Positions 8,485 to 17,105 of a DNA stretch of 64,000 nucleotides are shown here, piece by piece. The number at the start of each line of letters is the position of its first letter. Positions within the stretch are counted from its first letter, which is position 1. A program made the position numbers and the translations under genes. Source of the stretch: Cognaticolwellia beringensis (lineage in GTDB: Bacteria > Pseudomonadota > Gammaproteobacteria > Enterobacterales > Alteromonadaceae); assembly GCF_002076895.1 (NCBI RefSeq), contig NZ_CP020465.1, positions 3,100,001 through 3,164,000 of the forward strand. The letters are read 5' to 3'. The notes under the pieces were generated by a model. It searched no databases and had not been told where the DNA came from. It saw only the letters and a list, made by a program, of their open reading frames with translations.

Positions 8485-10833
8485 ATGACTAAAGAGTTAT
8501 CTGGCGTAGTTGAAATTCCCGTATTAGCCTTACGTGATGTCGTTGTCTATCCGCAAATGGTTATCCCATTATTTGTTGGTCGCGAAAAATCAATCCGTTG
8601 TCTTGATATTGCCAACGAAAATGATAAGCAAATTTTCCTTGTTGCACAAAAAGATGCTGCGGTTGATGACCCAGCACAAAACGATTTGTATAAAACCGGT
8701 ACCATTGCCACTATTTTACAAATGTTAAAATTACCTGACGGTACCGTTAAAGTACTGGTTGAGGGTGTACGTCGTGCTCAAATTACTGAGTTTGTTGAAA
8801 CTGATGAATATTTTACTGCTAATGCAGAGTTTCTAAATGTAGAAGGTGTGCCTGATGATAGTACTGAAGTACTTATTCGTTCAGCTATTTCCCAATTCGA
8901 AGGTTACGTTAAATTAAATAAAAAAATACCACCAGAGGTATTAACTTCGGTTTCAGGTATTGATGATGCAGAGCAGTTAGCCGACACCATGGCAGCTCAC
9001 ATGCCGCTTAAGTTAGTTGATAAACAAAAAGTATTAGAAATTACCCATGTTTCAGAGCGTCTCGAGTTTTTAATGGCGCTAATGGAAGGGGAAATCGATT
9101 TACTGCAAGTAGAGAAAAAAATTCGCACGCGTGTTAAAAAGCAAATGGAAAAAAGCCAACGTGAGTACTATTTGAATGAGCAAATGAAAGCTATTCAAAA
9201 AGAATTAGGTGATGACGAAGAGGGCACAAACGAGGCTGAGCAAATAGAAAAACAGATTGAAGCTGCTCAAATGCCCAAAGAAGCAAAAGAAAAAACCCTA
9301 ACAGAATTGAAAAAATTGAAAATGATGTCGCCAATGTCTGCTGAAGCGACTGTTGTGCGAAGCTATATTGATTGGATGATCAGTGTACCGTGGAAAAAAC
9401 GCAGTAAATTAAAGCGTGATCTTAAGTTAGCACAAGAAGTGTTAGACAAAGATCATTACGGACTCGATAAAGTTAAAGAGCGTATCGTAGAGTATTTAGC
9501 TGTGCAACAACGTGTTAGCCAGCTAAAAGGGCCTATTTTATGTTTAGTTGGGCCTCCTGGCGTAGGTAAAACTTCGTTAGGGCAATCTATTGCTAAATCT
9601 ACTGGTCGTAAATATGTGCGTATGGCACTTGGCGGCGTGCGCGATGAAGCTGAAATTCGCGGTCATAGAAGAACTTATATTGGCTCACTGCCAGGTAAGC
9701 TTATACAAAAAATCGCAAAAGTAGGCGTGAAGAATCCGTTATTTTTGTTAGATGAAATAGATAAAATGGCCTCTGACATGCGTGGCGATCCAGCTTCAGC
9801 ATTATTAGAAGTATTAGATCCTGAGCAAAACAGCAGCTTTAACGACCATTATTTGGAAGTCGATTATGACTTATCCGATGTGATGTTTGTTGCTACGTCA
9901 AACAGTATGGATATCCCAGGACCATTACTCGATCGTATGGAAGTGATACATTTATCGGGTTATACCGAAGATGAAAAGCTTAATATTGCAAAGAATCATT
10001 TACTTAATAAACAAATTGAGCGCAACGGTTTAAAAAGTAAAGAAATTGAAATTGAAGATAGTGCCATTGTCGGTATTATTCGCTATTACACTCGTGAGGC
10101 CGGTGTTCGTGCGCTAGAGCGCGATATCTCAAAGTTATGTCGTAAAGCGGTTAAGTCAATTTTATTAGACAAAAATGTAAAAAAAGTGACCATAAACCAA
10201 GAGAATTTATCCGAATTTTTGGGTGTTCAGCGTTTTGACTATGGTAAAGCCGACTCTGAAAATAGAGTTGGTTTAGTAACTGGCCTTGCTTGGACACAAG
10301 TCGGCGGTGAGCTACTCACCATTGAAACGGCTTCTGTACCAGGTAAAGGAAAATTGAGTTATACCGGTTCACTTGGTGATGTCATGCAGGAGTCGATACA
10401 AGCAGCAATGATGGTCGTGCGTAGTCGCACTGAAAAGCTACGTATTAATAGTGACTTTCATGAAAAACGCGATATTCATGTACATGTACCGGAAGGCGCA
10501 ACACCGAAAGATGGGCCAAGTGCTGGTGTTGGAATGTGTACAGCTTTAGTATCAAGTTTAACCGGTAATCCGGTGAAAGCGGATGTTGCTATGACGGGTG
10601 AAATAACTTTACGCGGTGAAGTACTGGCAATTGGCGGGTTAAAAGAAAAATTACTCGCTGCTCATCGTGGTGGTATAAAAACGGTTATTATTCCGAAGGA
10701 TAATGAACGTGATTTGGAAGAAATTCCTGATAATGTTAAAGCTGATTTAGCCATCTATCCGGTTAAATGGATAGATGAGGTGTTGAAAATTGCATTAGAA
10801 CACCCGGTTGAAAAGTGGCAGTCAGAGAAGTAA
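8485..10833 (+). CDS. lon: ATP-dependent protease Lon
   Basis: Cytoplasmic hexameric AAA+ serine protease for misfolded and regulatory proteins. Its 782 residues match the family. The N-terminal LAN domain starts IPVLALRDVVVYP and is followed by a charged coiled-coil linker (about residues 190-270). The AAA+ module has Walker A GPPGVGKT and Walker B LFLLDEIDK. The C-terminal peptidase has the catalytic Ser in PKDGPSAGVGM and the catalytic Lys in GGLKEKLLAAHRGG. It is expressed from its own, probably heat-shock, promoter. hupB lies 288 bp downstream. Confidence 0.97.
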   Translation: MTKELSGVVEIPVLALRDVVVYPQMVIPLFVGREKSIRCLDIANENDKQIFLVAQKDAAVDDPAQNDLYKTGTIATILQMLKLPDGTVKVLVEGVRRAQITEFVETDEYFTANAEFLNVEGVPDDSTEVLIRSAISQFEGYVKLNKKIPPEVLTSVSGIDDAEQLADTMAAHMPLKLVDKQKVLEITHVSERLEFLMALMEGEIDLLQVEKKIRTRVKKQMEKSQREYYLNEQMKAIQKELGDDEEGTNEAEQIEKQIEAAQMPKEAKEKTLTELKKLKMMSPMSAEATVVRSYIDWMISVPWKKRSKLKRDLKLAQEVLDKDHYGLDKVKERIVEYLAVQQRVSQLKGPILCLVGPPGVGKTSLGQSIAKSTGRKYVRMALGGVRDEAEIRGHRRTYIGSLPGKLIQKIAKVGVKNPLFLLDEIDKMASDMRGDPASALLEVLDPEQNSSFNDHYLEVDYDLSDVMFVATSNSMDIPGPLLDRMEVIHLSGYTEDEKLNIAKNHLLNKQIERNGLKSKEIEIEDSAIVGIIRYYTREAGVRALERDISKLCRKAVKSILLDKNVKKVTINQENLSEFLGVQRFDYGKADSENRVGLVTGLAWTQVGGELLTIETASVPGKGKLSYTGSLGDVMQESIQAAMMVVRSRTEKLRINSDFHEKRDIHVHVPEGATPKDGPSAGVGMCTALVSSLTGNPVKADVAMTGEITLRGEVLAIGGLKEKLLAAHRGGIKTVIIPKDNERDLEEIPDNVKADLAIYPVKWIDEVLKIALEHPVEKWQSEK

Positions 10834-11121
10834 ATGGCTAAAAAACAGCAGTTTTTGCTGAAAAATGTAAAAAAAATGCAAAAAAATTGCAAAAAACGTA
10901 ATTAACGCTTTTCAAACGCTGAAACTATGTTAAGTTAATGACGCTGATAACGCTAGAGCCCCTATCTATAGGGGGCATAGTAGAGATAAAAATAATTATC
11001 AATATTTTTAGTTTTCTTTAACTCGGTGCTATATGTTCATAAAGAGGCTTAATTAAAGGTTTCTGCAGGACGCTAAAACAGAAGATAGCGCTGAATAATA
11101 ACAATTGAAGGGGAATACACT
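10834..11121 (+). promoter_or_regulatory. lon-hupB intergenic region with a GC-rich palindrome
   Basis: A short hairpin CAGCA/TGCTG near 10846-10860 is followed by A-rich DNA and is only a weak terminator candidate. A compact palindrome CCCCTAT CT ATAGGGG at 10959-10974 stands out in the AT-rich surroundings. It lies about 150 bp before hupB, in the leader or promoter region. Its role is unknown. GAAGGGGAA at 11107-11115 is the hupB ribosome site. Confidence 0.5.
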
Positions 11122-11397
11122 GTGAATAAATCTCAACTTATCGAGAAAATTGCTGCGGGTGCTGACATTTCTAAAGCTGCGGCTGGTCGTGCATTAGATT
11201 CATTTATCGAAGCAGTTACAGAAGAGTTAAAAGGTGGCGAGCAAGTAGCACTAGTTGGTTTTGGTACTTTCTCAGTACGTGACCGTGCAGCGCGCACAGG
11301 CCGTAACCCACAAACTGGTGCGACTATTGAAATCGCAGCAGCTAAAATACCATCTTTTAAAGCTGGTAAAGCACTTAAAGATGCTTGTAACGGCTAA
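11122..11397 (+). CDS. hupB: DNA-binding protein HU-beta
   Basis: Small histone-like nucleoid protein that bends DNA as a dimer. Its 91 residues match the family. The signature [21 protein letters not shown] holds the DNA-binding arms around residues 46-66, including the tip Asn-Pro pair. The start is GTG with a strong purine-rich ribosome site (GAAGGGGAA). Its position after lon is the conserved gammaproteobacterial order. A 12-bp perfect terminator follows. Confidence 0.96.
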   Translation: MNKSQLIEKIAAGADISKAAAGRALDSFIEAVTEELKGGEQVALVGFGTFSVRDRAARTGRNPQTGATIEIAAAKIPSFKAGKALKDACNG

Positions 11398-11423
11398 TCA
11401 ATAGCTTTTGCTAAAGATTACTC

Positions 11424-11453
11424 ATTAAGCCGCTTTTATAAGCGGCTTAATTG
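11424..11453 (+). terminator. Terminator of hupB
   Basis: A perfect 12-bp inverted repeat (ATTAAGCCGCTT, loop TTAT, AAGCGGCTTAAT) lies 26 bp after the hupB stop. The T run after it is short. Confidence 0.75.
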
Positions 11454-11591
11454 TATCTGGACTATCATACTTACCCTACTCATTATCTGAATATTTCTCT
11501 GGGTTAAAACAAGCAACAACTGCGCTATTTGTTTATTTGCCCATCTTAGCTGAATCTCAGTAGCCTACCCAATTTGAATAATATTTAAGTC

Positions 11592-11730
11592 ATACCAAGT
11601 GGATTAATTAACTGGCCATTTTCAATAGTTAAAATTTATAAGTAGCATAACGACTGACTAAATTTTAAGCTTTGTCATTATCCATTTTCCCTCATGAAAA
11701 AGTAGATCACTTAATTAATCAAGTTGGCAT
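11592..11730 (+). mobile_element. MITE-like inverted-repeat element, copy 1
   Basis: About 139 bp. It starts ATACCAAGTGGATTAATTAA and ends TTAATTAATCAAGTTGGCAT, so its ends are imperfect inverted repeats of about 20 bp. The interior shares long stretches (GCATAACGACTGACTA, GTCATTATCCATTTTCCC, TCATGAAAA) with the copies at 19307-19466 and 28218-28379. It lacks about 20 bp that copies 2 and 3 carry (near AATGACGGTGTTATAA). It has no coding capacity, so movement would depend on a transposase from elsewhere. Confidence 0.8.
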
Positions 11731-12132
11731 AAGGCGATACAATTTCATTACAGTTTAACTTTATTTATTGTGATATTTTAAACCCACGTAGAATTCATCT
11801 TAATATCCTATTAATTATAAAACTAGGTACTCAATGGCGTATGAACTCGTTGGTGAGTTTTTTAGCTTGGATAGCTAGCCAACAATATTCACCCAATTAT
11901 CCCGTGAATACGATTATGGCTATATGTCTGATGAGTCTGGCCTAACGTTACGATGAACATGCTGTTTTCTCGGTCAGTATTGCTAGGAAAAAGTACTTAT
12001 AATTGTTACTCTACGACGCTGTAAACAACGTATGAACAATGGTTATTCATATAGTCGCGTTATATGGAGTGTTTACATAGCTAATATCAAACAGATTACA
12101 CAATTGCTTTAACAAGGTATAAATTAAATAAT
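11731..12132. other. Intergenic stretch upstream of ccmI, nothing recognised
   Basis: About 400 bp of AT-rich DNA between the MITE-like element and ccmI. I see no convincing ORF, tRNA or terminator. A ccmI promoter must lie here but no clear -35/-10 pair stands out. AAGGTA at 12114-12119 is the probable ribosome site. Confidence 0.5.
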
Positions 12133-13398
12133 ATGACTACATTCTGGCTGGCAGTTTTATCATTGATAGTGATTGCATTACTTATTGTCTGGCGTATATT
12201 TTCCTCATCTAAGGATACCATCGGTGCGGAAAACCTTAACATTCGTCAAGAAACCAATGTCACACTTTATCACGAGCATTTATCGCTACTCGAACACGAC
12301 TTAGCAGAAGGTAGTATTGAGCAAGAGAGTTATATTCAATTAAAGGCAGAATTAGATAAAACACTTTTGCAAGATGCTAGTTCAAGCCAACCCCGTGAGG
12401 TTACAAAAATAACTAGATCATGGGTATGGCCAGCATGTATAGCATTTAGCATCGTCAGTTTAAGTTTATATAGCTATATGAAACTAGGTGCATATCAATT
12501 ACTAAACGCACCAACAGCCATTAACGAAAACGACGAGCATAGTCAATTGACCCCAGAGCAAATGCTGGCTTTTCGACTACAGCAGCTTCAGAGTGAAGTA
12601 AAAGAAAATCCAACTAACTCCCAAGCATGGTTTAGCTTAGGTCAAGCCTACATATCTGTTGGAGAGTTTGATAATGCTATTGAAGCATTTGATCGCGTAA
12701 TGTCGCAAGAGGGTGAACATGCTGAGTTATTAGGGCCAAAAGCTCAAGCGATGTATTATAAAAATAATCAACAGATTAATAGCGATATTCAAGCGGTAAT
12801 TGATAAAGCTTTAGGGTTAGATTCGCAAGACGCCTCCACTAATATACTCTTAGGCATGGACAGTTTTAGTCATCGAGATTTTGCTAAGGCGGTGCATTAC
12901 TGGGAAGTTGTATTAAATAGTGACCGACCAGGAATAAGCATGCAAGCCTTAGCCGGAGCTGTCGAAGAAGCTAAAAATCAATTACGTCTTAGTAATGGAG
13001 TTGCACCTACAGAGGATGCTAGTGCCGCGTTAGATCCAAATTTACCCCATCTTACTGTACAGGTGTCATTAGGGACTAGCGTGCAAGAAAAGTTAATGGC
13101 TGGTGATGATAAAACTGTATTTATATATGCTATTGCAGCTGATGGGCCTCGAATGCCTTTAGCCGCGGTAAAACTTAAAGCTAGCGATTTACCTTTAACT
13201 ATAGTTTTAGATGATTCACAAGCTATGACACCACAAATGCGTTTAAGTAGTGTTGATAAAGTGCATATTTACGCTGTGGTATCTATGCAAGGCAGTGTCG
13301 GTATAAAACCAGGGGACTTTAAAGCAGAAATGCTTAATATAGATGCAATGGAACAAGGCCCGATTACAATGGTAATATCAGAGCAGGTCCCACAATAG
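12133..13398 (+). CDS. ccmI: Cytochrome c maturation protein CcmI (TPR apocytochrome chaperone)
   Basis: Membrane-anchored periplasmic chaperone that holds apocytochrome c for the CcmFH haem ligase. The 421-residue protein has two membrane segments (about residues 4-22 and 96-114) separated by a cytoplasmic helical stretch. A TPR region follows at about 140-260 (NSQAWFSLGQAYISVGEFDNAIEAFDRV region). The C-terminal beta domain (LTVQVSLGTSVQEKL onward) is typical of the long CcmI form. It heads ccmI-ccmF-ccmG-ccmH, an order also known from Shewanella. ccmABCDE are not in the window. Confidence 0.9.
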   Translation: MTTFWLAVLSLIVIALLIVWRIFSSSKDTIGAENLNIRQETNVTLYHEHLSLLEHDLAEGSIEQESYIQLKAELDKTLLQDASSSQPREVTKITRSWVWPACIAFSIVSLSLYSYMKLGAYQLLNAPTAINENDEHSQLTPEQMLAFRLQQLQSEVKENPTNSQAWFSLGQAYISVGEFDNAIEAFDRVMSQEGEHAELLGPKAQAMYYKNNQQINSDIQAVIDKALGLDSQDASTNILLGMDSFSHRDFAKAVHYWEVVLNSDRPGISMQALAGAVEEAKNQLRLSNGVAPTEDASAALDPNLPHLTVQVSLGTSVQEKLMAGDDKTVFIYAIAADGPRMPLAAVKLKASDLPLTIVLDDSQAMTPQMRLSSVDKVHIYAVVSMQGSVGIKPGDFKAEMLNIDAMEQGPITMVISEQVPQ

Positions 13399-13545
13399 TC
13401 ACTTTAAAGTGCTGTGGGAAAGTTATCTTTGCTCACAACGCTAGTATTTACATATTGAATATTTGATTTGACGCTAGTCTTGACTAGTTAGAATCAGCTA
13501 AACTTAGTCGCTATAATGTTTTAACATTGATTTACAGGAATTATC

Positions 13546-15531
13546 ATGATCCCAGAGCTTGGCCATTTCGCACTCATTATCGGGTTTGCTTTTGCACTAT
13601 GTTTAAGCATAGTGCCACTGATTGGTGTAGCGCAGAACAACCAACAATTAATTAATAGTGCCAAACCGTTAAGTTTTGGTCTGTTTTTGTTTATCGGCAT
13701 TAGTATCTTTTTATTAGCCTATAGCTTTACGGTAGATGACTTTTCTGTCAAATATATCGCCAATCATTCTAATAGCTTACTACCATACTATTTCAAAATT
13801 AGTGCTGTTTGGGGAGGACATGAAGGCTCAATGCTGTTTTGGATTTTTGCTTTAACATGCTGGACTTTCGCTGTAAGTGTTTTTAGTAAGCAATTAGAAA
13901 AAGAGTTTGTTGCACGTGTTTTGGCAGTTATGGGCATGATCGCGGTGGGTTTTATTTTATTTACACTGCTAACCTCTAACCCGTTTGAACGTTTATTGCC
14001 AAACTTTCCTCTTGAAGGACAAGATTTAAATCCATTATTACAAGATATTGGATTAATTATTCATCCGCCAATGCTGTATATGGGCTATGTTGGGTTTTCA
14101 GTTGCGTTTGCCTTTGCTATTGCAGCCCTAATGGCAGGAAAGATGGATGCTGCATGGGCTCGTTGGTCACGTCCTTGGACTGTGGCTGCTTGGTCATTTT
14201 TATCCGTAGGTATCGCATTAGGTAGCTGGTGGGCATATTATGAACTTGGTTGGGGTGGTTGGTGGTTTTGGGATCCTGTTGAGAATGTTTCATTTATGCC
14301 ATGGCTGGCCGGCACTGCTTTGATTCATGCCTTAGCGGTAACAGAGCAGCGTAACACCTTTAAGCATTGGACATTATTACTGGCTATTTTTACCTTTTCG
14401 TTAAACTTATTAGGTGCATTCCTAGTACGTTCAGGTGTCATTACTTCCGTACATTCATTTGCGGTAGACCCTGACCGCGGCATGTACTTGTTAGTATTGT
14501 TAGCGGTAGCTGTTGGTGGTTCACTAACCCTTTATGCATTTAGAGCTGCAAATGTTAGTAGTCCTAACCGCTTCACTTTTTATTCACGTGAGAATACTAT
14601 TCTAGTGGCCATATCTATATTAGTGACAGCGACGGTTACTATTTTATTAGGCACGCTTTACCCGATGATTATTGATGCAATGGGTTTAGGGAAAATATCC
14701 GTTGGAGCGCCATATTTTAACGCCGTTTTTGTACCCATGATGATAGCACTGTTCCTCTTTATGGGGATTGGACCTCTTATTCGCTGGAAAAAAGCACGTA
14801 AAGGTGAGTTGTCTAAGCATTTAAATATTATCTCTTTGGTAAGTGTGTTATTTGGTGCCGCTTGGCCATTTATCTTTGCGGGTGAATTTAACATTAGCGC
14901 ATTTATTGGTATGAGCTTAGGCTGCTGGATTGTCTTGGCCGTGTTAAAAGATGTGTTTAATAATGCTAAACAAGCTGACGGTAGTTTAAAGTTTTCAGCA
15001 GTTCCGCTTAACCATATAGGTATGGCTGTTGCGCATGCCGGTATTGCTATCACCGTGATCGGTGTGACCATGGTTTCGACCTATGAAAAAGAAATTAACG
15101 TAAAAATGGCACCTGGTGAGAGTACTAATTTATCAGGTTACACTATAACGTTTGAAGGCACTAAGAATGTTATGGGACCTAATTACAGCGCGATTCAAGG
15201 ACAGATTAACGTTTCAATTGATGATGAGTTTGTGACCTTATTAAAGCCAGAGCAACGTACCTACAAAGTACAACGTACGGGCATGACCGAAGCCGCTATT
15301 CATACCACTTTATGGCGTGATATTTACGTTGCATTAGGTGATCCGCTAGAGCAAAACGCTTGGTCAATGCGTTTATATTACAAACCGTTTATTGTTTGGA
15401 TATGGTTAGGCGCCTTTTTTATGGCGATAGGTGGTTTCTTAGCCATATTGAGTAAACGTTATCGCAAACGCGTATTAGCAACCGAACAAGTATCTAAGCA
15501 AGATAATCCTGTAGTTTTACAAGAGGCGTAA
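13546..15531 (+). CDS. ccmF: Haem lyase subunit CcmF
   Basis: Polytopic inner-membrane protein that attaches haem from holo-CcmE to apocytochromes c. It has 661 residues with many hydrophobic segments. The tryptophan-rich WWD haem-handling signature reads GWGGWWFWDPVEN near residues 230-242. Conserved periplasmic histidines are visible (VWGGHEGSML near residue 90, DIGLIIHPPMLY near residue 173). A large periplasmic loop lies near residues 510-610. ccmG starts 4 bp after its stop, so translation is probably coupled. Confidence 0.96.
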   Translation: MIPELGHFALIIGFAFALCLSIVPLIGVAQNNQQLINSAKPLSFGLFLFIGISIFLLAYSFTVDDFSVKYIANHSNSLLPYYFKISAVWGGHEGSMLFWIFALTCWTFAVSVFSKQLEKEFVARVLAVMGMIAVGFILFTLLTSNPFERLLPNFPLEGQDLNPLLQDIGLIIHPPMLYMGYVGFSVAFAFAIAALMAGKMDAAWARWSRPWTVAAWSFLSVGIALGSWWAYYELGWGGWWFWDPVENVSFMPWLAGTALIHALAVTEQRNTFKHWTLLLAIFTFSLNLLGAFLVRSGVITSVHSFAVDPDRGMYLLVLLAVAVGGSLTLYAFRAANVSSPNRFTFYSRENTILVAISILVTATVTILLGTLYPMIIDAMGLGKISVGAPYFNAVFVPMMIALFLFMGIGPLIRWKKARKGELSKHLNIISLVSVLFGAAWPFIFAGEFNISAFIGMSLGCWIVLAVLKDVFNNAKQADGSLKFSAVPLNHIGMAVAHAGIAITVIGVTMVSTYEKEINVKMAPGESTNLSGYTITFEGTKNVMGPNYSAIQGQINVSIDDEFVTLLKPEQRTYKVQRTGMTEAAIHTTLWRDIYVALGDPLEQNAWSMRLYYKPFIVWIWLGAFFMAIGGFLAILSKRYRKRVLATEQVSKQDNPVVLQEA

Positions 15532-15535
15532 ATTA

Positions 15536-16087
15536 GTGAAAAGTATTATTCGTTTTATACCATTAATTTTATTTGTTTTATTAGGGGTATTGTTATACCG
15601 AGGTTTATTTCTTAATCCGCAAGCCATGCCTTCGGCAATGATAGGTAAACCGCTGCCTAATTTTGAGCTTCCGATATTAAAATCGACTGACCGACTCGTT
15701 GGACGAGAAGACTTAACCGGCAATATTGTTTTACTTAATGTTTGGGCGACTTGGTGTATACAGTGTAAATATGAACACCCATATTTACTTGATATTATTC
15801 GCGACTCACGCATCAAACTCTACGGGCTTAACTTTACCGATGACCGCAATGCGGCTTTGAATTGGTTAAAACAATACGAAGACCCTTATGAATTTTCTAT
15901 CTTCGACGAACAGGGTGCTCTTGGGCTAGATATTGGTGTATTCGGCGCTCCTGAAACCTTTGTTATAGATCACACAGGTATTATTCGTAAACGTTTTGCA
16001 GGGCCTATTAATGACCAGGTATGGAAAAAAGAATTTTTACCACTGATTGACACTATAGAAGCTGAAATAGCACAAGGATCGACCTAG
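15536..16087 (+). CDS. ccmG: Thiol:disulfide interchange protein CcmG/DsbE
   Basis: Membrane-anchored periplasmic thioredoxin that keeps apocytochrome CXXC haem-binding cysteines reduced. The 183-residue protein has an N-terminal anchor (about residues 5-22) and a thioredoxin fold with the active site WCIQC near residues 75-79. The acidic EHPYL and the cis-proline loop GAPETFVID follow. The start is GTG, with the ribosome site inside the end of ccmF. Its stop overlaps the ccmH start by one base, indicating one operon. Confidence 0.95.
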   Translation: MKSIIRFIPLILFVLLGVLLYRGLFLNPQAMPSAMIGKPLPNFELPILKSTDRLVGREDLTGNIVLLNVWATWCIQCKYEHPYLLDIIRDSRIKLYGLNFTDDRNAALNWLKQYEDPYEFSIFDEQGALGLDIGVFGAPETFVIDHTGIIRKRFAGPINDQVWKKEFLPLIDTIEAEIAQGST

Positions 16088-16599
16088 TGAAATATGTACT
16101 CAATCATACTTGTGCAATAAGACTACAGCAGATGTTACGGGTTGTTATTGGTTCATTGTTGCTAAGTTTTTTTTGGCTAAGCAGCACTAATGCAAGCCCA
16201 GTAGACACTTTTCAGTTTAATGACGAAACGACTGAATTACGCTTTCAAATTTTGTCGAAAGAATTACGCTGCCCTAAGTGTCAAAATCAAAATTTAGCCG
16301 ATTCAAATTCTAAAATTGCCATAGATTTAAGAAAAAACCTTTATAACTTATTGCAAGAAGGTAAAACAGATCAGGAAATTATTGACTTTATGGTGTATCG
16401 CTACGGTGATTTTGTTTTATACCGTCCACCGCTGAAAGAGCAAACTTATATTCTCTGGTTTGGTCCTGTAATTATATTATTCGGCTTTATCATGGGCGTA
16501 GTATTTGTCTTAAGAAAACGCAGTAAAGTTAAAGCCAATGAACACGACTTATCAGCACAAGAACAAACTAATTTAGACGATATTCTAAACAAGAAGTAG
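16087..16599 (+). CDS. ccmH: Cytochrome c maturation protein CcmH
   Basis: Thioredoxin-like periplasmic protein working with CcmF and CcmG in thiol reduction and haem ligation. It has 170 residues, a signal or anchor segment near residues 18-36, and the CXXC motif in LRCPKCQNQNLADS near residues 58-71. A second membrane helix lies near 127-147. It begins at GTG, sharing one base with the ccmG stop. It is the short CcmH form, consistent with a separate CcmI. A weak hairpin follows. Confidence 0.93.
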   Translation: MKYVLNHTCAIRLQQMLRVVIGSLLLSFFWLSSTNASPVDTFQFNDETTELRFQILSKELRCPKCQNQNLADSNSKIAIDLRKNLYNLLQEGKTDQEIIDFMVYRYGDFVLYRPPLKEQTYILWFGPVIILFGFIMGVVFVLRKRSKVKANEHDLSAQEQTNLDDILNKK

Positions 16600-17105
16600 T
16601 ACGTATCACTCCATGTTAACTAATTAAATTTTCCAACTACTGCGTTATTTAATCATTACAGCTGCACGGATGCAGTTTTTTATAAAATCTAGGAGGGATT
16701 TTGTCCTGAACAACTCGCTATCAAAATAACGGCCTTATATTTGGCCATTTTTCCTGTAAATAATGTAAACCAGCAAATTAATAAAATTGCTAACAGCACA
16801 AGCTAACCTGTGCCAAATTTGATAAAAATCGGTATTATTGTTGCAAGGGTGATGGTTATTTAACCGTTATTTCATCACCAGAGTAAAAGAGTTTCATTTT
16901 GATTATTATTGGGCTAACATGCCCGTTCATATTGCGATTTTAAAGCGTATAAGTTAGTAAAGAAGCTAAATTAGTTTGCTATTGAAGTAAGTTTTACTTT
17001 GGTTGGTTAACAGCTGCTTAATAATTGTAACGCATAATAGCGGTAAATTAATACCGCAGTTAAAGTCGCGCGGAAAGTACAATACCCTCGTGTAAAGAGA
17101 CAAAG
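16600..17105. other. Intergenic region between ccmH and ppiD
   Basis: Contains a short probable terminator for ccmH (CTGCA, loop CGGA, TGCAG, then T6; 16662-16681). Further on, an inverted repeat GGTGATG/CATCACC (16848-16854 and 16873-16879) frames an AT-rich loop. No small gene is evident. The ppiD promoter must lie in the last part. Confidence 0.55.

Noticed and set aside
14658..15071. 137-residue minus-strand ORF
   Set aside because: Wholly inside ccmF on the opposite strand, with no ribosome site or family signature.
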